NCBI GenBank assembly: GCA_004026145.2
Contig: CP034996.1
Coordinates: forward strand, 16,374,641 to 16,438,640
Direction: 5' to 3'
From: Takifugu bimaculatus
Lineage: Eukaryota > Chordata > Actinopteri > Tetraodontiformes > Tetraodontidae
Length of the DNA: 64,000 nucleotides
Positions within the stretch are counted from its first letter, which is position 1; every line of letters starts with the position of its first letter. Of this stretch, positions 30,701-39,819 are shown in pieces. Made by a program: the position numbers and the translations under genes. Under the pieces are notes generated by a model. That model was given only the letters and a program-made list of their open reading frames with translations, ran no database searches and was not told where the DNA came from.

Positions 30701-31679
30701 ATAATGACCCACTTACCATATTGACTTCTGACACCATATCTATGCTGGCTATGTCTATATTCATGCCCACTCCGACAGGAGGACCTGGGGAAGGACAGGA
30801 AAACGTCAAAAGCTGCAGAATTAAAGCACATAAAGGCAACATCTGTAGACACGCATGGAAATCAGGAAAAGGTGTGCAGATGCCGCAGTTGTCAGTCGGA
30901 TAATAGTTGACGGTGTTCATTTCAGACGGGATGCAGTTCGCATTTTTACAAAAATAAAAATAGAAAAAGTGTTGGAAAACATAATCATCTGGCCGTAAAC
31001 GCAACGTGATCGGCGTGAACGCTTGAACTGGAACATGGGTATAAACAAGAACGGGCACTTAACTGTATTAAATTCCACCTGACATGCACGCTGGGAGTTT
31101 GCAAGCCACATTTTCACTATATTGCTTTTGGATTGGAATTTGCGCGCTGGGCCGATTCTCTTGGGTTGTTTTGACATATCTTGCGCGAATCATCCCAAAA
31201 CATGTGGCGCGGGAGTCGCCGAAAAGATGCTCTTTTGATTTCTTGGAAGCCTTGTCGACATGCTGATTATTTTCAAAGTAATCCCCGCGTCATCGCACAG
31301 GCTGACAAGGCTGAAACTCGTGCACATGAGTGATAAAGCGAGGGAAATTACCTCCGAAATCTGGCCTCAGTCGAATATCATAACCTTTCAAGAGTCTATC
31401 CACCGTTTCTTTAACCACAGACATATTGCTCGGGTCACTGACACTTGCACTACGGACAGAAAGAAGCAAAGTGTGCACGACAGGTTTTAATACAGGACAT
31501 TTTGAAGCATCCAGAGACTAATTATTTTTCATAACACAGTCACACTTGGCAAAAAAAATGAGTGGAGCGTCCTCCGACCCCTTCACTTACCTCTGTGCGC
31601 GCACCGCGGCCACCACGAGAGGGAAGAACCAGACACAGAAACCCCTCATTCCTCTTTTCCTAAACACTGCTATACTCAT
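59..31679 (-). CDS. gabrb2: GABA-A receptor subunit beta-2 gene, exons 1-8 of an expected 9 (3' end outside window)
   Basis: Eight coding exons with GT-AG junctions and continuous phase total 1089 bp (363 codons): 89, 92, 68, 221, 83, 138, 153 and 245 bp. They encode a signal peptide, the ligand-binding ectodomain with the 15-residue Cys-loop (CMMDLRRYPLDEQNC), M1, M2, M3 and the start of the cytoplasmic loop. Exon 9 (rest of loop, M4) is off the left edge. The product is a plasma-membrane subunit of the pentameric GABA-gated chloride channel and supplies the principal face of the GABA site (PDTYF and TGSYPRL tyrosines visible). The beta2 call rests on NTHLRETL in M2 (beta1 has Ser for Asn), on KLISKNVVFSTGSYPRLSL and SFKLKRN, which resemble beta2 more than beta3, and on the loop start GRGPQRQKKAAEK. 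Beta3 or a teleost beta2 duplicate are the alternatives. The head-to-head neighbour gabra6 supports beta2. Confidence 0.9.
304..1385 (-). other. gabrb2: gabrb2 intron 7
   Basis: An intron of 1082 bp. It holds a GGAT-type minisatellite at 1074-1126. No exon-like or RNA-gene signal was seen in the rest. Confidence 0.85.
1074..1126. repeat. GGATGGAC/GGATGAAC minisatellite
   Basis: About 53 bp of imperfect 4- and 12-bp repeats (GGATGGATGAAC, then GGATGGATGGAT) in gabrb2 intron 7. A simple tandem array. Confidence 0.9.
1386..1538 (-). CDS. gabrb2: gabrb2 exon 7: end of ectodomain and M1
   Basis: 153 bp, the usual size for this exon in the family, between CTGCAG|GCTCTT and TTTAG|GTGAGG. It encodes (G)SYPRLSLSFKLKRN, then M1 ([20 protein letters not shown], followed by VSFWINYDASAARVALG). 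The Tyr of GSYPRL is the loop C tyrosine of the GABA site. Confidence 0.97.
1539..2560 (-). other. gabrb2: gabrb2 intron 6
   Basis: An intron of 1022 bp. The sequence is unique-looking and moderately AT-rich. No repeat, exon or RNA gene was recognised. Confidence 0.8.
2561..2698 (-). CDS. gabrb2: gabrb2 exon 6: loop B to loop C of the ectodomain
   Basis: 138 bp, between TTTTCAG|ACGGC and CCACAG|GTAATG. It encodes (Y)GYTTDDIEFYWRGGDNAV, TGVDKIELPQFSIVDHKLIS and KNVVFSTG. Phase fits the T|AC tyrosine split with exon 5. This is the most paralogue-diagnostic exon in the window: KIELPQFSIVD, KLI and FSTG resemble beta2. Confidence 0.97.
5550..5568. repeat. poly(C) run
   Basis: 19 consecutive C on the plus strand. 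It borders the RTE-type repeat that follows. Confidence 0.95.
5570..5905 (+). mobile_element. Teleost interspersed repeat with RTE (Expander)-type tail
   Basis: The phrases GTTTCTTCCAATTAAACGGG, AGTTTTTCCTGGCATTG and a tail ending AATTGAATTGAAT match the very abundant teleost repeat whose 3' end carries ATTGA units, generally tied to RTE/Expander retrotransposons. No ORF is present, so this is a short non-autonomous or 5'-truncated copy. The left boundary is approximate. The family name comes from memory of the motif. Confidence 0.6.
8720..8802 (-). CDS. gabrb2: gabrb2 exon 5: Cys-loop
   Basis: 83 bp, the family's standard size, between TTTCCAG|GATAAC and GAGAGCT|GTGAGT. It encodes (R)ITTTAACMMDLRRYPLDE, then QNCTLEIES(Y). 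It carries both Cys-loop cysteines 13 residues apart and the N-glycosylation sequon NCT. The exon was found by its protein motif because it is too short to stand out as an ORF. Confidence 0.98.
8803..14890 (-). other. gabrb2: gabrb2 intron 4
   Basis: An intron of 6.1 kb. It has a telomere-like CCCTAA patch (10657-10706) and an AT-rich stretch with homeobox-type cores near exon 4 (about 14570-14800). No exon or complete transposable element was recognised. Confidence 0.8.
10657..10706. repeat. Short interstitial telomere-like repeat (CCCTAA)n
   Basis: Roughly seven imperfect CCCTAA/CCTAAC units, including a clean CTAACCCTAACCCTAACC core with one-base variants on both sides. It is 50 bp long inside intron 4, so it is an interstitial patch and not a chromosome end. 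Confidence 0.8.
14891..15111 (-). CDS. gabrb2: gabrb2 exon 4: loop D to loop A and inner beta sheet
   Basis: 221 bp, the family's standard size, between CTTTCCAG|GACTAC and GCTGAG|GTGAGA. It encodes [40 protein letters not shown] and [20 protein letters not shown], ending VLYGL(R). It contains the loop A tyrosine of the GABA site (PDTYF) and the sequon NLT. Confidence 0.98.
15367..15417. repeat. (GT)n microsatellite with G run
   Basis: About 40 bp of GT dinucleotides followed by an 11-G run. In the gabrb2 transcript this reads as a C run followed by (CA)n, roughly 250 nt upstream of the exon 4 acceptor. Confidence 0.95.
15579..15772. repeat. CTCTC/CTCCCT homopyrimidine minisatellite
   Basis: About 190 bp of pure C/T made of CTCTC pentamers with CTCCCT hexamer interruptions. 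All open frames across it are low-complexity Ser/Leu or Arg/Glu/Gly and are not genes. Mirror symmetry makes it a candidate for triplex DNA. Confidence 0.95.
21730..21774. repeat. (GT)n microsatellite
   Basis: About 22 GT units in gabrb2 intron 3. Confidence 0.95.
21955..21981. repeat. (TTA)n trinucleotide run
   Basis: About 27 bp of TTA/ATT units with one substitution. Confidence 0.85.
27040..27265 (-). mobile_element. Degraded tRNA-derived SINE (AFC/V-SINE-like)
   Basis: Read on the minus strand, the B box GGTTCGAATCCCGG (27238-27251) is followed by GGAAGGTGTTCCGGTAG, CACTGCTGAGGTACCTTTGA and GCAAGATGCTGAAC. That body matches the element at 55285-55506 and the cichlid AFC SINE. The A box at the 5' side is not recognisable, so this copy is truncated or decayed. 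Boundaries are approximate. Confidence 0.65.
30717..30784 (-). CDS. gabrb2: gabrb2 exon 3
   Basis: 68 bp, the family's standard size, between CCCCAG|GTCCTC and AATATG|GTAAGT. It encodes (G)PPVGVGMNIDIASIDMVS, then EVNM, the first beta strands of the ectodomain. It ends in phase 0, as exon 4 requires. Confidence 0.98.
30785..31351 (-). other. gabrb2: gabrb2 intron 2
   Basis: An intron of 567 bp between exons 2 and 3. No repeat or other feature was recognised. Confidence 0.85.
31352..31443 (-). CDS. gabrb2: gabrb2 exon 2: mature N terminus
   Basis: 92 bp if the acceptor TGCAAG|TGTCAG is used, giving (S)VSDPSNMSVVKETVDRL, then LKGYDIRLRPDFG(G). This junction (AQ-S-V-x-DPSNMS) is the one I expect from mammalian beta2. 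A second AG six bases upstream (CCGTAG|TGCAAG) would add two residues (A, S) in frame and extend the exon to 31449. The exon has the sequon NMS. The donor is GGAG|GTAATT. Confidence 0.95.
31591..31679 (-). CDS. gabrb2: gabrb2 exon 1: signal peptide
   Basis: 89 bp from the ATG at 31679 to donor CAGAG|GTAAGT. It encodes MSIAVFRKRGMRGFCVWFFP, then LVVAAVRAQ: a basic n-region, a hydrophobic core and an Ala-x-Ala-type cleavage region. The start was chosen over the in-frame ATG at 31649 because FRKRG aligns with the basic start of mammalian beta2 and the upstream ATG has A at -3. With the 31649 start the protein would lack the basic n-region. Confidence 0.85.
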
Positions 31680-31757
31680 CTTTGTGGGTTTTTTTTCTAT
31701 TAGTGAAGACAGACGAGGTCCAACTTATTCTTGTCAGGGCTGTAATACTAATGCCGG

Positions 31758-31767
31758 GCGCATGCGT
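31758..31767. promoter_or_regulatory. NRF-1-like palindrome upstream of gabrb2
   Basis: GCGCATGCGT, nine of ten positions of the palindromic NRF-1 core GCGCATGCGC, lies about 80 bp upstream of the gabrb2 start codon beside the CGG repeat. NRF-1 sites are common in CpG-rich neuronal promoters. Use at this locus is inferred. Confidence 0.45.
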
Positions 31768-31797
31768 ATTCCCGACAACAACGGGAGGAAGCCGCGT

Positions 31798-31820
31798 TAC
31801 TGCCGCCGCCGCCGCCGCTG
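31798..31820 (-). repeat. CGG trinucleotide repeat in the probable gabrb2 5' UTR
   Basis: Five to six CGG units, CCG on the plus strand, about 120-140 bp upstream of the gabrb2 ATG. It is GC-rich sequence probably in the 5' UTR or core promoter. Confidence 0.75.
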
Positions 31821-31921
31821 CTGGTGATGTCGGTCGTGGCAGATGATGTAAATCCAGTCAAGAAAGAGAATCAAAAGCAGACGCGAGGCTGCAAGTTACT
31901 CGGGGATTGACGGGGATCACC

Positions 31922-32065
31922 CTCGGTGCGGCTGGCGCAGAAGTGTGACGGCAAAGTTGGCAGTTCGAATCCGCGGGGGCGATGTGGAGAGATGGAGGTG
32001 GGGTTGGCTCCGTGTGATCAGCCGTCCAGCCGTGCCTTGGCGAGGCACTTCACCCGCTTAAAAGT
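31922..32065 (+). mobile_element. tRNA-derived SINE fragment in the gabrb2 upstream region
   Basis: An A-box-like TGGCGCAGAAGTG is followed at tRNA-like spacing by a B-box-like AGTTCGAATCC. Downstream the body has GCCTTGGCGAGGCACTTCAC, similar to the 'ccttgagcaaggcac' stretch of teleost SINEs. It ends about 240 bp upstream of the gabrb2 start. Boundaries are approximate. Confidence 0.55.
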
Positions 32066-32329
32066 GAAATCTGCACTTGCGGCACAGTCATGAAATATCG
32101 AAGAAGGTTGCGCGTAAAATGCATAACACGCACTCACGGACCCTTCCACGAACGCATTTCTCTATGAAGCTGAAAGCACCTTGGAGGAAAAATGACAAAC
32201 ATTGTGATCACGTCGTTAAAACTTTGTTTTAGATTGTAATTCTGGAGAAAGTAACACACATCTGATTCACTGTTCTGCATTAAAACACCGCCTCTAGATC
32301 AATGTGCAGAACACCGAGTCCTCTTTTCA

Positions 32330-32695
32330 TGCGTTTTCTCGGGGGCTTGTCTGTGCACAAATGCCTCCCCGCACCACCAGCAGTTGCTCACGCATCGATC
32401 TCCACGCATTCGGGCCTCGGACCATAGCGAGGAGTGTGGCTTTGGAACTCTGAGAGGCGTCGCGTCAATGCAGCGCCCCGGGCTTTGAAGCGGGACGCAT
32501 GGAGCGGAGCAATGCGCCGAGGCTCACACACCCGCACACGCAGCATTGCTCACGCGGCCGTGCGCGGTTGTCGTTCCACGCCCCGGTAAGCAGGATGCAC
32601 GCCACAGTGTAAACTCACACACAAGGAATCGCCCTGGATCTGGAGTGAGAGGTGGACGCCAGCGCAGTGCGTCCAGAGTCTCACAGCTCTGTTTG
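32330..32695. promoter_or_regulatory. CpG-rich stretch upstream of gabrb2
   Basis: A run rich in CG dinucleotides (for example GCGCCCCGGG, ACGCGGCCGTGCGCGG) contrasts with the AT-rich flanks. This fits a CpG-island promoter or an alternative first exon of gabrb2, but no transcription start can be placed from sequence alone. Confidence 0.45.
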
Positions 32696-32696
32696 A

Positions 32697-32736
32697 GGTG
32701 TGTGTGTGTGTGTGTGTGTGTGGGGGGGGGGGGGGG
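32697..32736. repeat. (GT)n with G run
   Basis: About 13 GT units followed by a 15-G run. It can mimic a G-quadruplex-forming tract. Confidence 0.95.
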
Positions 32737-32867
32737 TAATTTATTCTTATGATTCTGTCTAGAATAGAGTTTACAATTGGTCCATTTGGCTACAGGCAGC
32801 TTTCAGATTGATCCAGTTCATCTTCACAACTAAAGTGGGTGCAGAAGGCTGCCGTCTCAGGGGCTGA

Positions 32868-32881
32868 TGGGGGGGGGGGGG
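32868..32881. repeat. poly(G) run
   Basis: A run of about 13 G. Confidence 0.9.
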
Positions 32882-34995
32882 AATCAGGAGCCCTCAGATG
32901 GGACCTCAGCCAGAGGTGAGATCACTCCAGAGGCGCAATTGGAAACATCAAATAAACTATTCAACCTGAAGGTAGATCTGGGATCTGAGGGTGGGGGAAA
33001 ATAATCCTGGTGTCACACAGGGGGTGTGCAAAATATCAATAATGCAGGAAGGCCCAAAAGATTGGACAGGGATGCTGAGGACCACCGGGCTTTGGGAGGT
33101 GACTGAGCTGCTTACAACACTAGCAGCAGGCTTGGATGTTTCTGCAGGCATCAGCTTCATCCCTGGGGACCACATTGTCTTCTGGAAGGCTTCTCTGTTC
33201 TCTGTAAGGAGCTGGCACAGATCTAGATGGCACCATGGTGACTTAGGGACCAACAGGCTAAAGCTAGCAGATGACTGACTAGTTGACTAGGAGACAGTCG
33301 GGTAAGCAGCTGGTCCCAAAATTGTGGATCTGGTGGCCGTTGCCAGCAGGTTGAGAAGCTGAGTGGGTGGTAGAAAGCTGACAGCATAGCTTGGGAGGGT
33401 CAAATGAAGGTGACACTCGCCCCATTATGACATGAATAAATGGGGATATATATGCCTCTCTGACTGCCTGTCCATCGCTGCCCAGCCCTGTTTCCTCAGC
33501 CTCATCAGTCCCATCACCAGTCAACCAGACTCAGCTTCTAGCACCACCAGTGTCTTATCCTCTGGGTGGAGGGGGAGGGGGGGCTCCCATCTTCTCACTG
33601 CATCTTCTCACTGCATAATCTAAACTTGTTATTTCCCATTTTTAGTCAAAACCCGAACCATTTAAACTCAACACATCCATCTCAACACATCTGTCTGAAT
33701 CGCACAGAACAAGGCCTGGGATCAAACATTCCAGGACCTGACATGCGATTCTGAACGCCTGATTTAGTAGATTGTTAGAAATCCCCAAAAGGGAATGGGC
33801 TCCGCATCCTCCGGTGTTTTGTCTGGGTCTTTCTGCATCTTTGCACAGATGAGAGGAAAATAAAAAGCCTCAGTCCACCCATCAGCGGATGACATCCAGG
33901 ATGCTCAGATAAAGAAAAGGATGTCCCAAATGTCCTAAAAGCATTCATGCTTTCTAAAGTCAGTAAATAACAGTTTGTCTTTTACCATCCAGGCTAGGCA
34001 GTAGAGAATCCGCCAGCGAAGCTTACAAACATTGTGGTTTTGTGCTTTCAGTCCATATTGTCTTGTGACATCGGTCTTCTTTATCAGAAATATATAATGA
34101 TACCTCCAAAAATGATCTCAGCCAGAATTATCTGTTAATTTTTACACATAATGGTTTAGGTTAATATTAGCTAATCTTGTTACATACCTGTAGTTCAATC
34201 TTTGACCAACAGGTGTCTCAATGAGTGACATGTTCCTAAATTAAATCTCATCAAAGCCATGGAGGAACTCACCAAATATTGGCTAGAGCAGAAAAGCCAT
34301 ATTTCATTTATTTACACACCTCAATCCTTTCAAACAGAGGGCGTTGAGGGAACCGTATGATTACTACAGTGTGCAGCGCTTAATAAACCGGTGCAGACTG
34401 CGGCCTTGCTGTGGAGATGGCACCTGGTCTGTTCCCAGCAGGTAATATCTCCCGTTGACTAGCTGAGTGATATCCATCCAGCCTCGCAGACACTGAGCAG
34501 CAATATGCCCGTCCACCTGGCCAAAACAGAGCGGGATCATTCCCGCAGCCTTCGGCTGTGCCATCAGCGCAGATATGGGTTAGCTTAAATACCGTTTACC
34601 TATCAGATCAAACACAATCAAACAATATAAGAGCTGAATGCTGACATACAGTATAAATGTTCCGCATGAACACAATTGTCTGCCAGCAATGGAGATTCCA
34701 TGCTGCCTTCCTTTGTAATCCTGTAATTAAAATGTCTCTCTGCATTTTTGTCGCTCTGAAGAGTGCAATTAAAATGCCGAGATTGCTGATTAGCTCTTTA
34801 ACTCAACAGGGGGGACCATTACAGTTTGTGAATGGTGCATTTAAATAAATGACCTTTTTCATTATTGAGATGAAACTTGTTTGTTCTGCAGCAGGAACAG
34901 TCTTCATCCTACAGCCTATCATCCTGGGAGGAAATATTTCAGCTAAATGATCGGAAAAGGTTCAGGTGAAGGGAAAATGCCATGAGTGAGCAACA

Positions 34996-35050
34996 TCAAT
35001 CAATCGATCAATCAATCAATCAATCAAGCAAGCAAGCAAGCAATCAATCA
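34996..35050. repeat. (CAAT)n/(CAAG)n tetranucleotide array
   Basis: About 55 bp of CAAT units with an internal block of CAAG units and one CGAT variant. Confidence 0.95.
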
Positions 35051-38000
35051 AAATGAGAGAGGGCCTATCTTTTTATACAGATTGTTATATTAAACGCCGC
35101 CTAGTGGTCGGTTACATAATTACAGCCTGGACTTTACAATAGCAACTAGCTTATTATCCTGCAACTGTAGCAGTTGATGCAATCTATACAGATCATGGTT
35201 GAACCTAAAATAATTGTGATGAGGGTGAGGAAAGACTCTCTGCTGATGTAACAACTAGAATAAACAAGACATTCCCAACTGCAAACACTCGAGCACCATC
35301 AGCCGAACACAACCTCAGAAGTTCACGTTTACGTGGGAGACCGTCCTGTTGTCCGGCCAGCTAACCCAACCCTCTTACACTAGAGTTCTGCATCTGTGTC
35401 CCCATATTGGAGAGAACACCAAACAAAACATGAAAAGAGTGAGGCTCCAGTTTTTTGTAGCCAACCGTCTGATGAGCTGAAGCGTTTCCATGCATGACCC
35501 ACAGTGGCGCCACCTACCGGCCAGACTCTGCAGCTGCGTCTGGCTCGTGACCTCTGAATCAGCCGGCTCACCTTCATGCTTCATTACCCTCCATCTACCA
35601 GAGGAGGCTCCACCTGCCATCTCATCAAGGGCGCCGCGTCCTCGCCTCCCACCAAAAGCACAGCGAGTTGGCAGATTCCATTGGCAGATTTATCTTTTCC
35701 GTTTGAAGCGTTCATGCTGCCTCTGACAGACACCGGATAATAAAGCCAGAAGTCCAGGTGAGAGTCATCTTCAGCCGCCGTTGGAACCCGGGGAAATATG
35801 GAAGCCAAGAGGCTGTGTTGTCCAGGACTGATGATGTCACAGGAAGACAGCAGAGTTGGAGTCTTGACCCTCCAACCCAAACTAAAAATAACTAGGCTGA
35901 AATGGCAACATTTAGAACTGTTACAAATGCTGTTATTTAGGTAAAGAGATGCATGTGGTGGATCTGACCCCCCCACTTCAAAAGCATCCAGCCTATTCCG
36001 ATGAATAAAGTGCAACCTTGACCCAGTCCGGCTTAATCGGATTAGCGCAGTGCGAAGATGTTTCCACAGAGTTGGGAACGTACCACCTCTGCATGCTGGC
36101 TGACTTCTAACTTAACATTGATTTTTTGTTCTTTCTTTTTTTTAGCGGTAACCATAGAGACAGAATCCTAACTATCCCCCAGCATCTGCTGAGAGACACC
36201 ACACGCGCTGCTCAGCGCTGAGAACATGGAGCCCTATGACACCATCCGCAGCAAAGAGACCCTCTCACAGATGCTCAGATTGATGCCTTTTCCTCCGCCT
36301 GGAGGGTGATGTCATCATAAAGTGATGTCATCACAAACCTCCATTATACCCCCCCAAACACCATGTTTGACAGCCGCTTTCGATCCGAACTGCGCGGCTG
36401 GTGATGTAAATCAGCCTCTCGTCCCCGGCTAACACGCACATGCACAGGTTGCACACAAAATATGAACACACTTTTTTCATTGGGCTAATAATAGACCCAT
36501 GTTCAGACAGATGTACTTGTTTGTTTCTAAGGATACCGCATCCATCAGAGTTCAAAAACCAGAACAATATTCTTAGCTCGTCACTGTAATCCTGCCATGT
36601 TTGGTCCTCACTGCTGAAGTTTCTTGTCTGTGGTTCAGTTTCTGTGGGTCGGCTGTACATCCAGGCCCACGTCGCGCACGGGAACGTCAATTATTGTGTG
36701 TCTCACTTACACATTGTCAATAACACGCTTGCAGGGACAATAAAGTTGATCAAATCAGTTCTCCTTTCTCCAGCGTGGAAGAAGACAGGCGAGAGGTCAG
36801 CCGTTCCCTCAAAATCAACATTTATTTTATCTCACTTTGATATGGTCTCCATGGAAACTGCCGAAGAAATGGTTCCCAGCGATGAATCCACTGGAGGTGG
36901 TGCAGCGTTCGGAGAAGGAGGGATTTTAAACAACTCCTGTTTGTGTTCCCTCCTCGGGACACATGGCGGAGGAGCCAGAGAGAAGAAAAAAATGGAGTTT
37001 TAGGAGTCCGGAGGTTTCGGGGTGGATAGATCAAAGTTTATAGACAAAGACGAGTATTTCAGTGACATATCTCTGAAAAATCATGAAATATTTATGCCTA
37101 ACTTCTCTCTAAAATACAATTTCCTACTAAAAATATTCAGGATTGAACCCTTCTGATCAGTCCTGTATGGCTTGACCTTTAACCCCAAATGCTCTCAAGT
37201 GCACTTCTCCGTTGGGGCCAGTGAGCGGAGGAACATCGTTGCTGGAAATCACATTTAGTCCATAATAGTCCATAAATACTCTAATGCAGATTCTGCCGCG
37301 CATGCCGTTTCTCCTACTGTAAGTGGTTACCATAGATACCGCATGGCGAGGCTCGCGGAGTACAGTGGGTCCCTCTCATGTGGGAGCTGTTGTGTATTTA
37401 TAGCAGCATTGTGGCGTGGCCAGAAATGACTTTAGAACAATGGTCTTTTTGGGGGGGGGCCCAGAGCGAAGTGTTACGGTGCAGGCGGCCCCGAGACGTG
37501 ACTCCAACGCCACTTTGTCTCTGGTACCTCGCCACTCAAAGGTGAGCAATTCTGAAAAGTTGGGCGCAGAAATCTGCTCATTCGCCACCCGGATGCACGT
37601 TACGGGGAATCGAATACAACGTGCGTATCATGAACCCGTTTAATTAAATCCTATTTTGATGAATAATGAACTAATTAACAAACTCCTGCCGGCCGGCTCT
37701 CTGTTTCCCCGCTAAAACGCGGCGGATTTTGAAGCATGTCGTCTTATCTCCCCGAATTAATTGTACTTCCGGAATTGACATAATTGAGTTGCTCCACACT
37801 CCGGCGTGTGAGGGGTATTGTTCCCACTGAAAGGAGAGCACCTAATTGCAAGCCTCCATTATCGCTGGGTCTTTCTCATCTCCGTGCAGACCCTGACTGA
37901 GGAGTGGCTCAGCGGTCCCATTTGGTGGATGCTTCTCGCGTCCCATCGAGGAATTTAACGAAGTTATGAGCTTGAAACTCCTGACCAGAGAGGGAAATGG

Positions 38001-39353
38001 TCAGATGGATCAGGACCATCAGGAAGTAAAGAGGGAAAGCCTCCGGACTGAGCTGACTATTATCTACGTGGACCTTTAGGTTTTGGCAATTATATCATAT
38101 CTAAAAGCTTCCTGTTAACCCCCCCTTCCCCCCAGTGTGGATGTTTGGCTGGTCGACTGGAGAAATGTGCTAAAATTTGCGGTGTCCAGGAAAACAACCT
38201 GCATTAGCATCAGCTTAGTCAGGAACATGAGCTCAGCCTTTATGAGAGAGGGAATCAAACAGCGTCGTCGAGCTGCATCCGTCTCTGCAGATCAAGCTTG
38301 GATCCAAGATTGTTCCCTCTAATCCCGAATATACGGCGAATGCTCCTGATAGGTGGAATGCATAAAAACGCAGAGATTAACAACTCCAGCGTGACACTTA
38401 AAGCTTCCTGTCGATGTGGATTAAAGAGTAATGGTCCGTGCCCTGCGTAAACTGCTGGCTGCGTGGCGGCGACGCGGGACACTGTTGCACGTTAAGTGCT
38501 CTCACACCAACGAAGGTCGCGGTGGTGGCGGTCTGGTCACTTTCCCTCCGACACCTTTGGGGGGGCAATCGGGTCAGAAAGAGGGTGAGATGACCTCGTG
38601 GTTGCTAAGGTCGAGTCAATCACAGAACAGTAATAATATAGATTTCTCCTTTTAATCCCTTTTAATCCCTACAGGTTGCAACGAAAAGCTCCTCCAAATA
38701 TGCTAGTTAGCATTACCCTCCCCAAAAAACTCTGTTTCAAACCATTAACCCCCATCCGCTTAATTGATATATACATGTTCTGAAATCATTATATAATTTG
38801 TCTTTTCAGTGCAAAAACACAAGAGTTAAAGGCTCCTGTTGCATAATCAGTCTCCACGTTTGAATGCTGTCAGAGGAATCTCCCAGATTTTTCCGCCTGG
38901 AATGAATGATTTAAAACATTACTATGATCCCGCTTATAATGAAAAAGTAATGGTGCAGTCAAGCATCGGAATCTGGCCCAGTCGGCCGACATGTGGGACA
39001 GTCAGCGACTGTTTCTTCATGCAGAGGCCGTTTGAGCTTAGGAGACCGAGCTTAGGACGGAGAACAGGCGGCAGCAGCTTCAGAACCGGGTCCAGAACCG
39101 GTTCGTCCCGCACGAGCATTTGCTTTGCTGAAACGTCTCCGCGCTGCATTTGTGCCTCACTGAGTCAACATTCCAACATCCCTGACTTTGCCCCCGTTTG
39201 GTCTCCGGCTACAGTCGGTTCAAAGTTACAGTAAATGTGTCTACCGCCTACTCATCCACCGCGCACACGCGCGCGCACCCAGAACGAACCTGATATCATT
39301 AAAGTTCACTGGTCATAGTTGAATGATCATCGAGATGATAGAACCATGTCAGG

Positions 39354-39384
<31 letters not shown>
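39354..39384. repeat. (GT)n/(GC)n alternating purine-pyrimidine run
   Basis: GT repeats pass into a GCGCGCG block and back to GT, about 440 bp upstream of the gabra6 ATG. The alternating purine-pyrimidine pattern is of the kind that can form Z-DNA. Confidence 0.85.
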
Positions 39385-39744
39385 GAAGCGCTCTCTCTCC
39401 CTCCGTCCGCGCTTTTTCTCCCTCCTCTCCATCTCTATTTTCTCTTCAATAATCGCACGCGCACGGGAACTGTCACCACATCAGACGTGTCCAAGTTTCA
39501 CTTGACAGCGGTTTATTTCCTGAAAAATGCGCCGCTCGCGCGCTCTTTGTAACCCCCCCCGAGCCCCTCCTCTCCACTCTCTTAAAAACTCTTCAGGTCT
39601 TTTTTTTTTCTCTCCTCCAGCTGAGAGATTCAGGCTGAGGCGGGCGCAACCGCACTAGAGAGGGAAGTCAAGTCGTGCTGGACTGGCGCGCAATCCTCGC
39701 ACGGTTCCCAACTCACACAGAAGAAGCTGACCTGCGGTGAAATC

Positions 39745-39785
39745 ATGCTTTTCAAATGATGGAATATGCTTTTTTTAAAAGTTGA
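39745..39785 (+). promoter_or_regulatory. gabra6: Two short upstream ORFs in the gabra6 leader
   Basis: If transcribed, this leader holds ATG-CTT-TTC-AAA-TGA at 39745-39759 and a 9-codon ORF (MMEYAFFKS) at 39756-39785. Both end before the main start at 39820. Such uORFs commonly lower translation of the downstream ORF. Presence in the mRNA is inferred from proximity. Confidence 0.45.
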
Positions 39786-39819
39786 CCCGGGATTTGGCGT
39801 TGATGGGTGCTTGCGAGGC

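Larger units (their letters stand above)
15112..30716 (-). other. gabrb2: gabrb2 intron 3 (15.6 kb)
   Basis: The largest intron. It contains a (GT)n/G-run and a long pyrimidine array close to exon 4, another (GT)n at 21730-21774, a TTA-rich run near 21955-21981 and a SINE at about 27040-27265. Several unique AT-rich blocks (for example 22440-22640 and 25440-25570) look like possible conserved non-coding DNA. No coding exon was recognised on either strand; the longest open frames (such as 180 codons at 20405-20947) have no family motif. Confidence 0.8.
31680..39819. other. Divergent intergenic region between gabrb2 and gabra6
   Basis: 8.1 kb between the two start codons. It must contain the 5' UTRs and promoters of both genes. 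The gabrb2 side is CpG-rich, with a CGG repeat and an NRF-1-like site. A SINE (about 31922-32065), a (GT)n plus G run (32697-32736), a second G run (32868-32881) and a CAAT/CAAG array (34996-35050) are present. No protein family was recognised. A 66-codon minus-strand frame at 34364-34564 has a protein-like look but no identifiable domain. Confidence 0.7.

Noticed and set aside
30522..31058. 178-codon minus-strand ORF
   Set aside because: It is gabrb2 exon 3 with open intron sequence on both sides. Only 30717-30784 is coding.
31647..31649. In-frame ATG as the gabrb2 start
   Set aside because: The upstream ATG at 31679 restores the basic n-region (FRKRG) expected for beta2 and has a better -3 base.
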